DNA of 17,530 nt from contig CALSCQ010001418.1 in assembly GCA_943704525.1 (NCBI GenBank), positions 1-17,530 of the forward strand, read 5' to 3'. The position numbers and the translations under genes were made by a program. The stretch's first letter is position 1, and the number at the start of each line of letters is the position of its first letter. Under the pieces are notes generated by a model, which was not told the DNA's origin, made no database searches, and worked only from the letters and a program-made list of their open reading frames with translations. This document shows, one piece after another, positions 1-7,609 of the stretch. This DNA is from Pigoraptor vietnamica (lineage: Eukaryota > Opisthokonta > Filasterea).

Positions 1-62
<62 letters not shown>
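1..62. repeat. (GA)n microsatellite at the left edge
   Basis: Uninterrupted AG dinucleotides fill the first 62 bases and run off the window. On the minus strand this is a (CT)n tract that begins ten bases after the 5' splice site at 72/71 (GTGAGAACAG), so it forms the start of an intron of the WDR62/MAPKBP1-like gene. Its full length is unknown because the window ends inside it. Confidence 0.97.
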
Positions 63-64
<2 letters not shown>

Positions 65-72
65 GTTCTCAC

Positions 73-238
73 CGCACGACGCCGTCGTTGCATCCACAGG
101 CGATGAAGCGATCAGTCACGGAGATGGAAGACGCGCGGGACACCTGCGCTCGCCACACATGGCAGAGGCAACAGTCACGTGACCGGACGAGGCTCTCTCC
201 ACCCCCAACCATCCACACCCATACACACCCCTCCCCCA

Positions 239-308
<70 letters not shown>

Positions 309-2151
309 CACACACACACACAAGCACAAGTACGCAGACATGAATGATGGCGAACCAGAAAACACGTGCCTTGAGATCAACCCATTTCTCGAGCAGCCTC
401 CCCGCCCCAAAGGCGCAGAGTATGCCGCCCTCCGTCACCGCGAACGTCGACTTGGACGCGCGCCCGCAGCCCACAGACACAAAGTTATTGTCCCTGTGCG
501 ACCCAAGCACGCCCGACTTCCCCTCTAGTGCCACCGTCCGTGCCGCAGCCCCCGCCCCCGCGGCCCCGGATGCCTTCGATCCCGCGCCGGCGGCGGAAGC
601 GGGCTTGGCGGACTTTCCCTCAGCGTCAATGTACCAGAACTTGACATGTCGGTTACCCGCTGTGACAAAGAACGCGCCCGTTTCGGAGAAGGAGAGCGAG
701 TTGACCTGCGCGTGCGCGCGGGTGAGACGAGAGTGTAATCGCACACCGTGCAATCGCGGCCTGTAGTAACAATGGGATGCACATCTACTGCAACGCCGAT
801 TGGATTCACATCACGCAAGTGGTTTCTACAAGGCATGGAATCCGCGTCGCCCTCTGTCCTCTTCGTCTCGGACGCAAATACAAACACACACACGCACACA
901 CAGGTACACGCGCGCCCAAACGCAAACAAAGACACAGAAACGCTCGCCTCACACACCAAAACACATGGGCGCGCACAGCGAACATAGCATCGCAGGCGCA
1001 CCTTCGACGAGACCTTCCCGGAGGCCACGCGAGTGCCCTGTCGCCAGTTCCACACGTGGACGCCGCCGTCGTGCACAACGCCCACCGAGACGACGTACTT
1101 CTCGCCCGGCGAGAACGTCACCGCCGCAACCCCATGCGTGTGTCCCGACAGCTCCGCGACGACGCACCCGCTCTCCAAGTCCCACACGACGACGCTTGGG
1201 TTGTGGCCGGCCTTTGACGTGCGACGGAGAGAGAGACGGAAAGAAGAGAGAGAGGGGGGGGGGGGGGGGGGGGGGGGTCATGAAAAAGAGGAGCGGGCAA
1301 TGTGCAGGAAAGTGGAGACGGATCAACAGAGACGGGCGGCACAAACACGCCAGCCTCTTGCTGACGGGCGGTGGAAATGCCCCAACAACGTGTGCGCACG
1401 CAGACTCACTGATCGGCACTTCTCTTTGCCCCTCACACGCCCATACACACACCAGAGTCACTATTCCCATCAGCTCCAGGCACTCGACGCGCACTCCACG
1501 CACCTCTCCCACGGCAAGGAACTGGCCGTTGTCTGAGAACGCGAGCGACAGAACGCTCTTGGTCGAGCCATGGTGCAAGTGCGACTGCTTGTTCTGGAAG
1601 GGGTGCTGAAGCACGACGACGCACCTGCGCGCGCATTGGTGCATGTCAGCGTGCGTGCGTGTGTGCGGACGCACGTGCGTACGTGCATGCATATGATGAA
1701 CGTCCCCATAGGCAGTGTATTCCCGCACACACTGTAGAGTGCATGCCACAATGTAATGCCAACACAACACGCAAGAACGGCATTGAGCCACGGACACGAT
1801 GCGAACAGCACCGCCGTTGCGCATCTCACGAAAGAAGCGCACGGCCACCCACCCGGCTGGAAACGCGATGATGCCGGACGCTGCGTTGCAGGCAATGGCG
1901 CACGCGCTGGCGGCTGTCGTGCCGAACACTCGCTCAAGCAACAACTGCGGCGGGCGCACGCCAGAAGGGGGCTCTCAGTGCGCGCGTAAGTGTGCAAATG
2001 CACGTGCGTGTGCGAGATCGAGTTACATTTGCCGGAGCGCCGTTGCGTTGTCAGCAAGAAATCGCACTCTCCAGTCGCAGTTCAACCGCAATCGCACCTT
2101 TCCTTCGGAGCCGTCCGCGAGTGGCCATGCGCCCGCCACTTTTGACGCCAT
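73..2151 (-). CDS. WDR62/MAPKBP1-like: WDR62/MAPKBP1-family WD40-repeat scaffold protein, 5' half, six exons
   Basis: Exons on the minus strand, in order: 2098-2151, 1853-1944, 1504-1624, 1002-1211, 370-705 and 73-143, giving 294 codons plus two bases before the gene leaves the window. The joined frame matches from memory the N-terminal WD40 propeller of animal MAPKBP1 and WDR62. Markers are LLLERVFG (exon 2), FPAG joined to CVVVLQHP (exons 2/3), SVLSLAFSDNGQFLAVGE (exon 3), AGHNPSVVVWDLESG and YVVSVGVVHD (exon 4), VTAGNRHVKFWY and LLEKWVDLK (exon 5), and FIACGCNDGVVR (exon 6). Splice phases agree at every junction. Family members are scaffolds that bind JNK-pathway kinases and act at spindle poles and centrosomes; that role is inferred here. 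Exon 1 is the least certain: it gives an 18-residue leader from ATG 2151, with donor GTGCGA. Intron 5 appears to use a GC donor (AAG|GCACGT), because only that junction keeps the conserved DLK-VS alignment. Introns contain TG-rich, poly-C and CT tracts on the sense strand. Confidence 0.88.
239..328. repeat. CGCA/CA repeat tract inside intron 5 of the WDR62-like gene
   Basis: ACGC tetranucleotides run into a CA dinucleotide array with one CG interruption near 301. The tract lies wholly between exon 5 (370-705) and exon 6 (73-143), and on the sense (minus) strand it reads TG/TGCG. Several long apparent reading frames here encode only Cys-Val or Thr-His repeats and are artefacts of the microsatellite. 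Confidence 0.95.
1254..1277. repeat. 24-base G homopolymer (poly-C on the sense strand) at an intron 3' end
   Basis: Twenty-four consecutive G sit in intron 3 (1212-1503) of the WDR62-like gene. On the sense strand this is poly-C followed by CTCTCTCTCTTCTTTCC-type pyrimidines, ending at the acceptor TCAAAG at 1212. It therefore forms the distal part of an unusually long polypyrimidine tract. Homopolymers of this length are prone to slippage and to length error in assemblies. Confidence 0.93.
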
Positions 2152-2799
2152 TTTGCGCGGCTTTTTTCCGCACTTGTCTGAGTGCAGTCGCACGTGTCAC
2201 TTGGCGCACGCCATGCGATGCGCCGAGGAGAAATGGTACGCCTGCGTGCGTCGCGTACTAAGGGGAAGGGGAGTTCGCGTCTACTTTCGTGCGAATCCTT
2301 CGGCGTGTGTGAGTATGTGGGGGCGAGTGTGTGCGCTGTTTTAAACAAAAGTGCGTGTGCGTCACCGGCGTAGGGGAAGCCAACAATGTGGGTCCTTACG
2401 ATCAGATGTTTCAGAAAGCGCGCCAAATTCAAAACTGATGTTGCCCAGCAGTTATTCACCGTTTCTCTCAAGCCCAATCTTCCTTTGCATTCCGCTGGCG
2501 CCCTCACATACACACGCTTGCGTCCACTTTAAACGTGTCGAAAGTGAAATGTGTGAAAGTTTTGTGCGAAGAATGTCATATTTCGGTGATTTTACTGTCA
2601 CGGCTCGCCCGGCCGGCGCTGCCAGTACTACCCGCTGTGTACTTCGAACACTGTAAACGCAGATGCGCACTCACATGTACACACACACGCACGCTCTTAT
2701 ACGCCCATACCATATACATACAGACGCCGGCCAGTTCGACTTGGGTAGATTGTCCCGAAATTTCAGTTGCACGCCGGCACGCCCCGGGCGTTCAGGCTC
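2152..2799. other. Intergenic, upstream of the WDR62-like gene; nothing recognisable
   Basis: No reading frame here has protein-like composition on either strand. The stretch must include the promoter of the minus-strand WDR62-like gene, but I see no TATA box within 100 bases of ATG 2151; an ACTCAG-type initiator-like sequence lies near 2175. Short CA-rich patches occur near 2505-2520 and 2670-2695. The segment at 2590-2650 is rich in GGC/GCC but does not match a domain I know. Confidence 0.6.
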
Positions 2800-3095
2800 C
2801 GCCGCACGCGGCCGCAATGCCCGCCGCGTACTTGATCTCCGCCTGGGCCTTGCTTACAAATGCGACGAGCTCCTCCGCCGGCACGTTACCGTTGGAACCG
2901 CCCGAAGGCACGAGGAGCCAAGTTTGCGACGGTGAGTGGCTTCTTGAGGGCACCTTTCTCTTACGCAATTCAGTCTGTGAAGGCGTCCCGGCCCGGAGCA
3001 TTGCGCAGTCGCTTGCAGACTCTTGGAAGAGGCCGTCGTACGATGTGTCAGTAGGTGGGCTACTGGCAGAGTCCAGGCGCCGACTGAAGCAGCAC
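2800..3095 (-). pseudogene. Decayed C-terminal fragment of a GH18 chitinase-like gene, inverted relative to the intact copy
   Basis: On the minus strand a TSYDGLFQESASDCA segment (around 3044-3000) matches TTYDGIFQTSVSDCA of the intact GH18 protein encoded at 4186-5220. After a divergent stretch, SGGSNGNVPAEELVAFVSKAQ and EIKYAAGI (about 2900-2815) match DASNGYVSAADLATFVSQA and DIDYTAGM. A 39-base block starting at the shared TACGACGGC is identical at 31 positions by hand alignment. Between these blocks the frame shifts twice: a GALKKPLTVA-like match to GVPLEKVTVT lies in another frame. The final tryptophan-rich strand is lost and a TGA follows at about 2792. Upstream the match fades near a degraded version of the VDWYNVQYY region. 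Roughly the last 100 residues of the family are represented, with no signal peptide and no catalytic motif. It is best read as an old inverted partial duplicate. Confidence 0.82.
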
Positions 3096-4050
3096 AGAGG
3101 GCGACGCGGCGGCGCCGGCTGATGACCGACGGTGCGCGCCATAATGTGTCCGCGGGTTTACCGTGACAGTAACTGCTGAATATTAAGCAAACGGTTTCGT
3201 GTCGGATCTGGATTGCGTTAACTTAGAATTCCTTCAATAGCGAGACTGAAGTATTGCTGAACTGAGGCCGAGTCGCCCGCGGTGCCCGGCACGGCGGGCC
3301 GAATGGTGGATTTTGTATACGCTCTAATCAGGAGGGCTGGGACAGGTGCGGCCTTCATGAGCGGGGCTCGCCGTCCGGCAGCCTCGGACATTCTAGGAGG
3401 AGCACGCCGACAGGGAGATCCCCCGACACCCTGACAGTACTGCCCAGTCAGTCACGGCCGGCCCACTCAGGCGGTGGTGCTGCGGCGCTGTCAGTGAACG
3501 GACGGGCTCTGTCAACCGCCCGACGACCCGCACGCCCTTGGGGAGATTCCCGGCGGGGCTGTGCTGGTCAGTCGCTGCGGGGGGGGGCCCTTGAATGGTC
3601 CGGTTGTGCCGGCAGTGACGGGATATGCCCTCGTGGCGGAATGAGTTATTTATAGAACTGCCAGTTTGCGCTAATTTAGGCATTTTTCAATTGACAGGTC
3701 AACCATGATAGGACATATCCACGGTTTGATTACTATTTCTGGGTACAGAACGGCCTAAATCTATTTATGGGGTCGACTGGCCTTGTGACTCACACCAGAA
3801 TAGACGTGGCGTGCGCCGTGTTCCGAAGTGAGCGGCACGTTTGCGCGCGCTTTTGCGGAAACCTTTTCAAATTTCCGACTCTGACAACAACGCACCGCTC
3901 GGTATACCCCTCACACAACGCGCATGCGCACATGCGCGTGAGTGTGCGTCCCGTGAAAATGCAGGTTACCTCCGATGATGTGTGCGTGCGCCGCAACTGT
4001 GCGACCCTCGGAAGTTTAGCGCCGCGCCCCTGCAACCATGCGTACGCGAA
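3096..4050. other. Intergenic region with AT-rich patches, no recognisable gene
   Basis: This stretch differs in texture from its neighbours: AT-rich blocks at about 3165-3245 and 3645-3775 flank a GC-rich block at about 3270-3640 that contains a run of nine G near 3580. Reading frames exist on both strands but none resembles a known domain, and codon composition is unconvincing. The 3780-4050 part is the upstream region of the GH18 gene and contains a CGCATGCGCACATGCGCGTG run near 3920, which is rich in overlapping palindromes. A decayed transposon could lie here, but I found no terminal repeats or transposase motifs. Confidence 0.5.
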
Positions 4051-4052
4051 CG

Positions 4053-4060
4053 TATTTAAG
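4053..4060 (+). promoter_or_regulatory. TATA-like box (TATTTAAG) of the GH18 gene
   Basis: TATTTAAG lies 126 bases before the chosen ATG. With the usual spacing of about 30 bases, transcription would start near 4085 and leave a 5' leader of about 100 bases rich in CA and CT. Similar elements, TTTAAAAG at 5577 and TATAAAAG at 7503, precede the next two genes, which supports a shared core promoter of the form TWTWWAAG. Confidence 0.6.
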
Positions 4061-4185
4061 GGTCACGCATTCCCTTCACAGTCGTGCAACAGCAGTCCTC
4101 AACCAAGTCTTCAACTCTGAGTCTTCTCTCTCAACTACCATTACTCTTCAGCAGCAACCGCGCAACTGCGAAATCAGATGCAATC

Positions 4186-5220
4186 ATGGCGCAATTCGGA
4201 CGTTCCTTCATTCTCGGCACCGCCGTCACCGCCGCCCTCCTCGTGGCATTTGTCGCGGCGCTTCCGGTGAAGCACGCGGTCAATTCAGCCCATCAGCCCG
4301 CCCGGCGCACGACGGCGGCGCCCACCCTCACGCTTCCCCGCAAGGTCGTCTATGTCGACTACCGCGACGTCGACTGGAACAACGGCGCAGAGACGGTCAC
4401 GCAGATTGTCGACGATGGCTACAACGTCGTCGTGATCGCGTTTTGGCTCTCCACTTCGGGCGCGGTGGATATGGCGCAGGTGTGGGGCGCCGTTCCAGCC
4501 GAGCAGCAGATTGCCGCCGTCAACTACGCGCACTCGAAGGGCGCCATCGTGATGGTGTCTGCGGGCGGTTCGACGGACCTTCCCTGGAAGCAGTTCAGCT
4601 CGGGCACGGCGTACGGCACCGCAGTGGGCCAGTGGGCCGCGGCGAACAACCTCGACGGCGTCGACTTTGACGTCGAGAACTTTGGTCCCGGGTTCACGGC
4701 TTCTCCGCTCACGGACACGCAGCTCGTGCAGTTCCTCGCCGACGCATCGATTGCCGCCAAGAAGTACGTCTCCTTCGTGTCGCACGCCCCGCAGGCGCCG
4801 TACTTTGGGAAGATTGGGGAGGCGTCCATGTGGCCTGGGAAGACGGGCGGCTACTCGAGCGTGGAGGCGAGCGCGCAGGGGGCCGTGGACTGGTACAATG
4901 TCCAGTATTACAACCAGGGCGGGTCTTGCTACACGACGTACGACGGCATCTTCCAGACGTCCGTGAGCGACTGCGCCTCATTCCCCGGGACGTCCGTCGC
5001 GGAAATTGCGTCGTACGGCGTTCCCCTCGAGAAGGTCACCGTGACCAAGTACCTCGAGACGAGCGACGCCAGCAACGGCTACGTGTCGGCCGCTGACCTC
5101 GCGACGTTTGTGTCCCAGGCACGCACGGACATTGACTACACGGCCGGCATGTCGTGCTGGATGTGGGCCCAGGCGACCTCGGCCCAGTGGATTGCGACCA
5201 TCTACCCGGCGAGCAACTGA
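4186..5220 (+). CDS. Secreted GH18-family chitinase-like glycoside hydrolase, single exon
   Basis: The predicted product has 344 residues. The start is ATG 4186, with A at -3 and G at +4; an out-of-frame ATG with weak context lies eight bases upstream at 4178. Residues 1-25 form a signal peptide with a hydrophobic core (ILGTAVTAALLVAFVAA) and likely cleavage after Ala-Ala. The TIM-barrel landmarks of family 18 are present: SAGGS at 125-129 (the SxGG motif), LDGVDFDVE at 156-164 giving the full DxxDxDxE with D157, D160, D162 and catalytic E164, YNVQYYN at 237-243 (substrate-binding tyrosines), and W325/W327 in the last strand. The expected reaction is hydrolysis of beta-1,4 GlcNAc polymers with substrate-assisted catalysis; the exact substrate is not known from sequence. 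Length and order of motifs resemble compact hevamine-like or microbial GH18 enzymes without a chitin-binding domain. Possible roles are feeding, cyst-wall remodelling or defence. The gene has no intron, unlike most neighbours. Confidence 0.95.
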   Translation: MAQFGRSFILGTAVTAALLVAFVAALPVKHAVNSAHQPARRTTAAPTLTLPRKVVYVDYRDVDWNNGAETVTQIVDDGYNVVVIAFWLSTSGAVDMAQVWGAVPAEQQIAAVNYAHSKGAIVMVSAGGSTDLPWKQFSSGTAYGTAVGQWAAANNLDGVDFDVENFGPGFTASPLTDTQLVQFLADASIAAKKYVSFVSHAPQAPYFGKIGEASMWPGKTGGYSSVEASAQGAVDWYNVQYYNQGGSCYTTYDGIFQTSVSDCASFPGTSVAEIASYGVPLEKVTVTKYLETSDASNGYVSAADLATFVSQARTDIDYTAGMSCWMWAQATSAQWIATIYPASN

Positions 5221-5626
5221 ACATCGGCGGCCATCTACTCTTAGCATCGAAAAAGAGTCTGCGTTTGTGTGATGTGTGTGAGCGCGTGTACCGTGTTTGG
5301 CCGTATTGCTGGGGCGGGACCCCGCCGGCTACAATACAAGTTTTGCCCAAAGTTGAATACCACTTGGTCGAGAAAGAGAGTTTGGGTTGGTGTGCTGTGT
5401 GAGCGCGGCGTGTCGATGTGTGCACTGTTAGCATGCTGGGGCCGGACCGGCAAACTGCTGTACAATACAAAGAGGGAGTGGAGTTCCTCCTGGCCAGCTG
5501 TCTGGACTTCTGTGAGCAGGAGGTGTCCAGACACATACCAAAGCGCGGCCCTGACAACTGGCGCATGCTCACTAAATTTAAAAGCGAAAAGCATCAAACA
5601 AAAAAGCCTCAATCTGGTGCCGCCTT
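5221..5626. other. Intergenic: GH18 3' end and pseudokinase promoter
   Basis: The first part should hold the GH18 3' untranslated region, but I see no clear AATAAA. Two related segments, with TACAATACAA at about 5331 and 5461, each follow a GC-rich block (GGCGGGACCCCGCC, an inverted repeat near 5315, and GGGGCCGGACCGGC near 5440), so the area may contain a short diverged duplication. A TATA-like TTTAAAAG lies at 5577-5584, about 43 bases before the pseudokinase ATG, which would give a very short leader. Confidence 0.5.
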
Positions 5627-6947
5627 ATGTCCCCTCCCGCGGAAATGGGCTCGGCGTCGGAGCCTGCGCCGCCCACACAGGGCCACGTCGACAGTGCGGT
5701 GAAGCCGCCGCTGGACACTGCAGTATACGCCGAAACAGAGTCCGACGTCTTCTTCATTTCCTTCGCGGACATCACGCTTGAGCCGCAACTCGGTCACGGG
5801 GCATTTGCGACGACTGCCCCCGGTTTCTACAACGGACAACCCGTCGCCATTGTTTGGCTGCGCGATGGCGCAACGCCCGAGACGGTTGCGCGCGTGCGCA
5901 CCCTGCGGAAGCTGTCGCCGCGTCACGTGCTCAGGTGCCTCGGCATGTGCACCGAGCCCGGCAACGAGTGCGTCGTGTTCGAGAGGGCGAACGAGTTTGT
6001 CGCCGCGCTTTCGGGAAAGGCGCCGTGGGACACGCGGTGGTGGTGGGCGTCGGAGATAGCGCTGGGCATGGCACACCTTTACAGCCACAGTCCGCCCGTC
6101 GCCCATGGCAACCTCAAGGTGAGTCTGATTGCGCCTGTGTGTCCCTATCCACTCGCTGCCAGTCTGTGTGCGCACTGCTTCGAGTCTTGCCGCGGGCCTT
6201 GATTCGCCAAACACAGCACAACGCAGAGATCCACACGCACGCACAGCGCACGAAAAGATCTTGCGATGAATAGAGGCCCCTTTCCGCCACTGACACACGT
6301 ACGCGCCTCCTTGTTCGCACCAGGCGTCCACTGTCATGCTCTCAACCGACGGCTCGCGCGTTCTTCTCTCTGACATTGACGTGTCGACGCCTTCCGGTCA
6401 CGCGGTCGACCCGTCGCGCGCGGCACCCGAACTCCTCTCCGGCGACGCGCCCTTCTCTGAAAAGTGCGACGTGTACGCGTACGGTCTGTTGATGTGGGAG
6501 ATCGCGACGGGCTTCGACGGCGTGTGGAAGTCGCATAGCATGGTGCAGACAGTGAAGGCCGTGTTGGCCGGCGAGCGCCCCAAAATTCCCGACAACTGCG
6601 CGCCCGCGTACGCCGCCCTGATGCAGCGCAGCTGGGATCAAGACCCCGCGCAACGGCCGACGTTCGCAGAGGTCGCAGAGGAAGCCGTGCGCTGCTTCCA
6701 TGCCGCGAAGAGTCGGAGCGATTCTGTGCGCGCAAAAGTAACTGGCGCGGCGTCGAGTGTCGAGGAGGGCGCGGCGTCAAGTACTGCCCAAGCGTCGATG
6801 GTCTCAGCAGACGACAAAGCTACCGTTGCGCAACCGCCGCCACGTGCCACAACTGCACCGCAGAACGCGAGTGCGAATGTGGGCGGTAAATCGCCTGCGC
6901 AACCCACGGCGACCGTCTCGCGCGGCGGCATATGCGGCATCCTGTGA
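5627..6947 (+). CDS. TKL-type pseudokinase with a C-terminal CaaX-like box, two exons
   Basis: Exons 5627-6118 and 6324-6947 are joined in phase 0 by a 205-base GT-AG intron (AAG|GTGAGT, CACCAG|GCG), giving 371 residues. The fold is a tyrosine-kinase-like domain: glycine loop LGHGAF (55-60), WASEIALGMAHLY of helix E, APE-type RAAPE (196-200), SEKCDVYAYGLLMWEI of helix F (209-224) and a WDQDPAQRPTFAEV end. The three catalytic motifs are altered: the VAIK lysine is Val (VAIV, 73-76), HRD is HGN (160-162) followed by LK, and DFG is DID (181-183). Loss of the lysine and the catalytic Asp predicts no phosphotransfer. HGNLK also occurs in the kinase-homology domains of receptor guanylyl cyclases. 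The tail after about residue 285 is Ala/Ser/Thr-rich and disordered, and the protein ends CGIL, a CaaX box expected to favour geranylgeranylation. Together these suggest a membrane-tethered scaffold or regulator; the partner is unknown. Confidence 0.92.
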
Positions 6948-7248
6948 GCCGTCCGCCCGGCGGATGTCGGCCGGCGTTGTCGGTGGTGGCGCCGGCCTCA
7001 TGCCAGAAATACTGAGGCTGTTTGCGGCACCGTGACTGACGCGGTGCGGTGAGCCATGTGGGGAACCACTGGCGGCGAACTGATCGCAGGGCCGGCGAAC
7101 CCTGTGGACGGAACTGCGCGTCGTCGTCGTATGTCGCTGGGCTGACGCAGTGGGCGCCAACGTTTGGCCGGGTTACCAGCCACTGCGTCCGGACATCAAC
7201 CCACGTGACCGTTGTTAACTTCGGCGCTGGCTGCCGTTCGTCGTCGGC
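6948..7248. other. Intergenic, pseudokinase 3' side; nothing recognisable
   Basis: GC-rich sequence with no convincing reading frame or RNA gene. A CCCACGTGACC E-box-like hexamer context occurs at about 7200. No clear poly(A) signal follows the TGA at 6945-6947. Confidence 0.5.
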
Positions 7249-7395
7249 GGCGAAGGATTGACGTCACGCTTTTGCAACAATCATGTGACTCTCTCTCTCT
7301 CTGTGCGTGTGTGTGCGCGCGCGTGTGTGTGTATGTGTGTGTGTTATCCGGCGAAGGATGACGTCACCCACGAACGAATTGCAACGCTCATGTGA
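7249..7395 (+). promoter_or_regulatory. Duplicated upstream block with CRE-like TGACGTCA palindromes, separated by CT/TG microsatellite
   Basis: Two copies of a block begin GGCGAAGGAT at 7249 and 7350. Each holds the perfect palindrome TGACGTCA (7259-7266 and 7359-7366) followed by TTGCAAC-3 bases-CATGTGA (7272 and 7379). The linker is (CT)n then (TG)n. TGACGTCA is the consensus site of CREB/ATF-type bZIP factors in animals and fungi. A weaker third echo, CTAAGGATTGTGCGACGAAAG, lies at about 7469-7489, just before the TATA box of the Sel1-repeat gene. A (TG)n tract follows the second copy at about 7403-7424. The arrangement suggests a promoter-proximal regulatory array; binding is not shown. 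Confidence 0.65.
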
Positions 7396-7502
7396 AACTG
7401 TGCGTGTGTGTGTGTGTGTGTGTGCCGTGCCTGGGTGCAGTGTGTGCTGTGCGTGTGTAGCGCGGCGTGCTAAGGATTGTGCGACGAAAGTGTGCGCTCG
7501 AG

Positions 7503-7510
7503 TATAAAAG
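7503..7510 (+). promoter_or_regulatory. TATA box (TATAAAAG) of the Sel1-repeat gene
   Basis: A consensus TATAAAAG sits 107 bases before ATG 7610. Expected initiation is near 7530-7535 (GCAGTTT) or at CTCAGTC near 7549. It lies directly downstream of the duplicated TGACGTCA block, so both probably serve the same gene. Confidence 0.75.
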
Positions 7511-7609
7511 CCGCCTAGGTCATCAGCGCTGCAGTTTAGCTCGTTCGTCCTCAGTCGGGCCAAGCAGCATCCCTTTAACCTCTCGAGTGTCACGCGGAGC
7601 AACATCGCT

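Noticed and set aside
88-753. Long reading frames on both strands with Thr-His or Cys-Val runs
   Set aside because: They are translations of the CA/TG microsatellite in an intron of the WDR62-like gene, not genes.
800-1609. Plus-strand frame of about 269 codons
   Set aside because: Antisense shadow of WDR62-like exons and introns; Arg/Thr-rich with no domain, and the minus strand has conserved WD40 sequence.
3393-3683. Minus-strand frame of 96 codons in the intergenic region
   Set aside because: No recognisable motif, low-quality composition and no promoter; retained only as an unannotated region.
3096-4050. Possible decayed transposon
   Set aside because: AT-rich patches alone are not enough; no terminal repeats, target duplication or transposase motif was seen.
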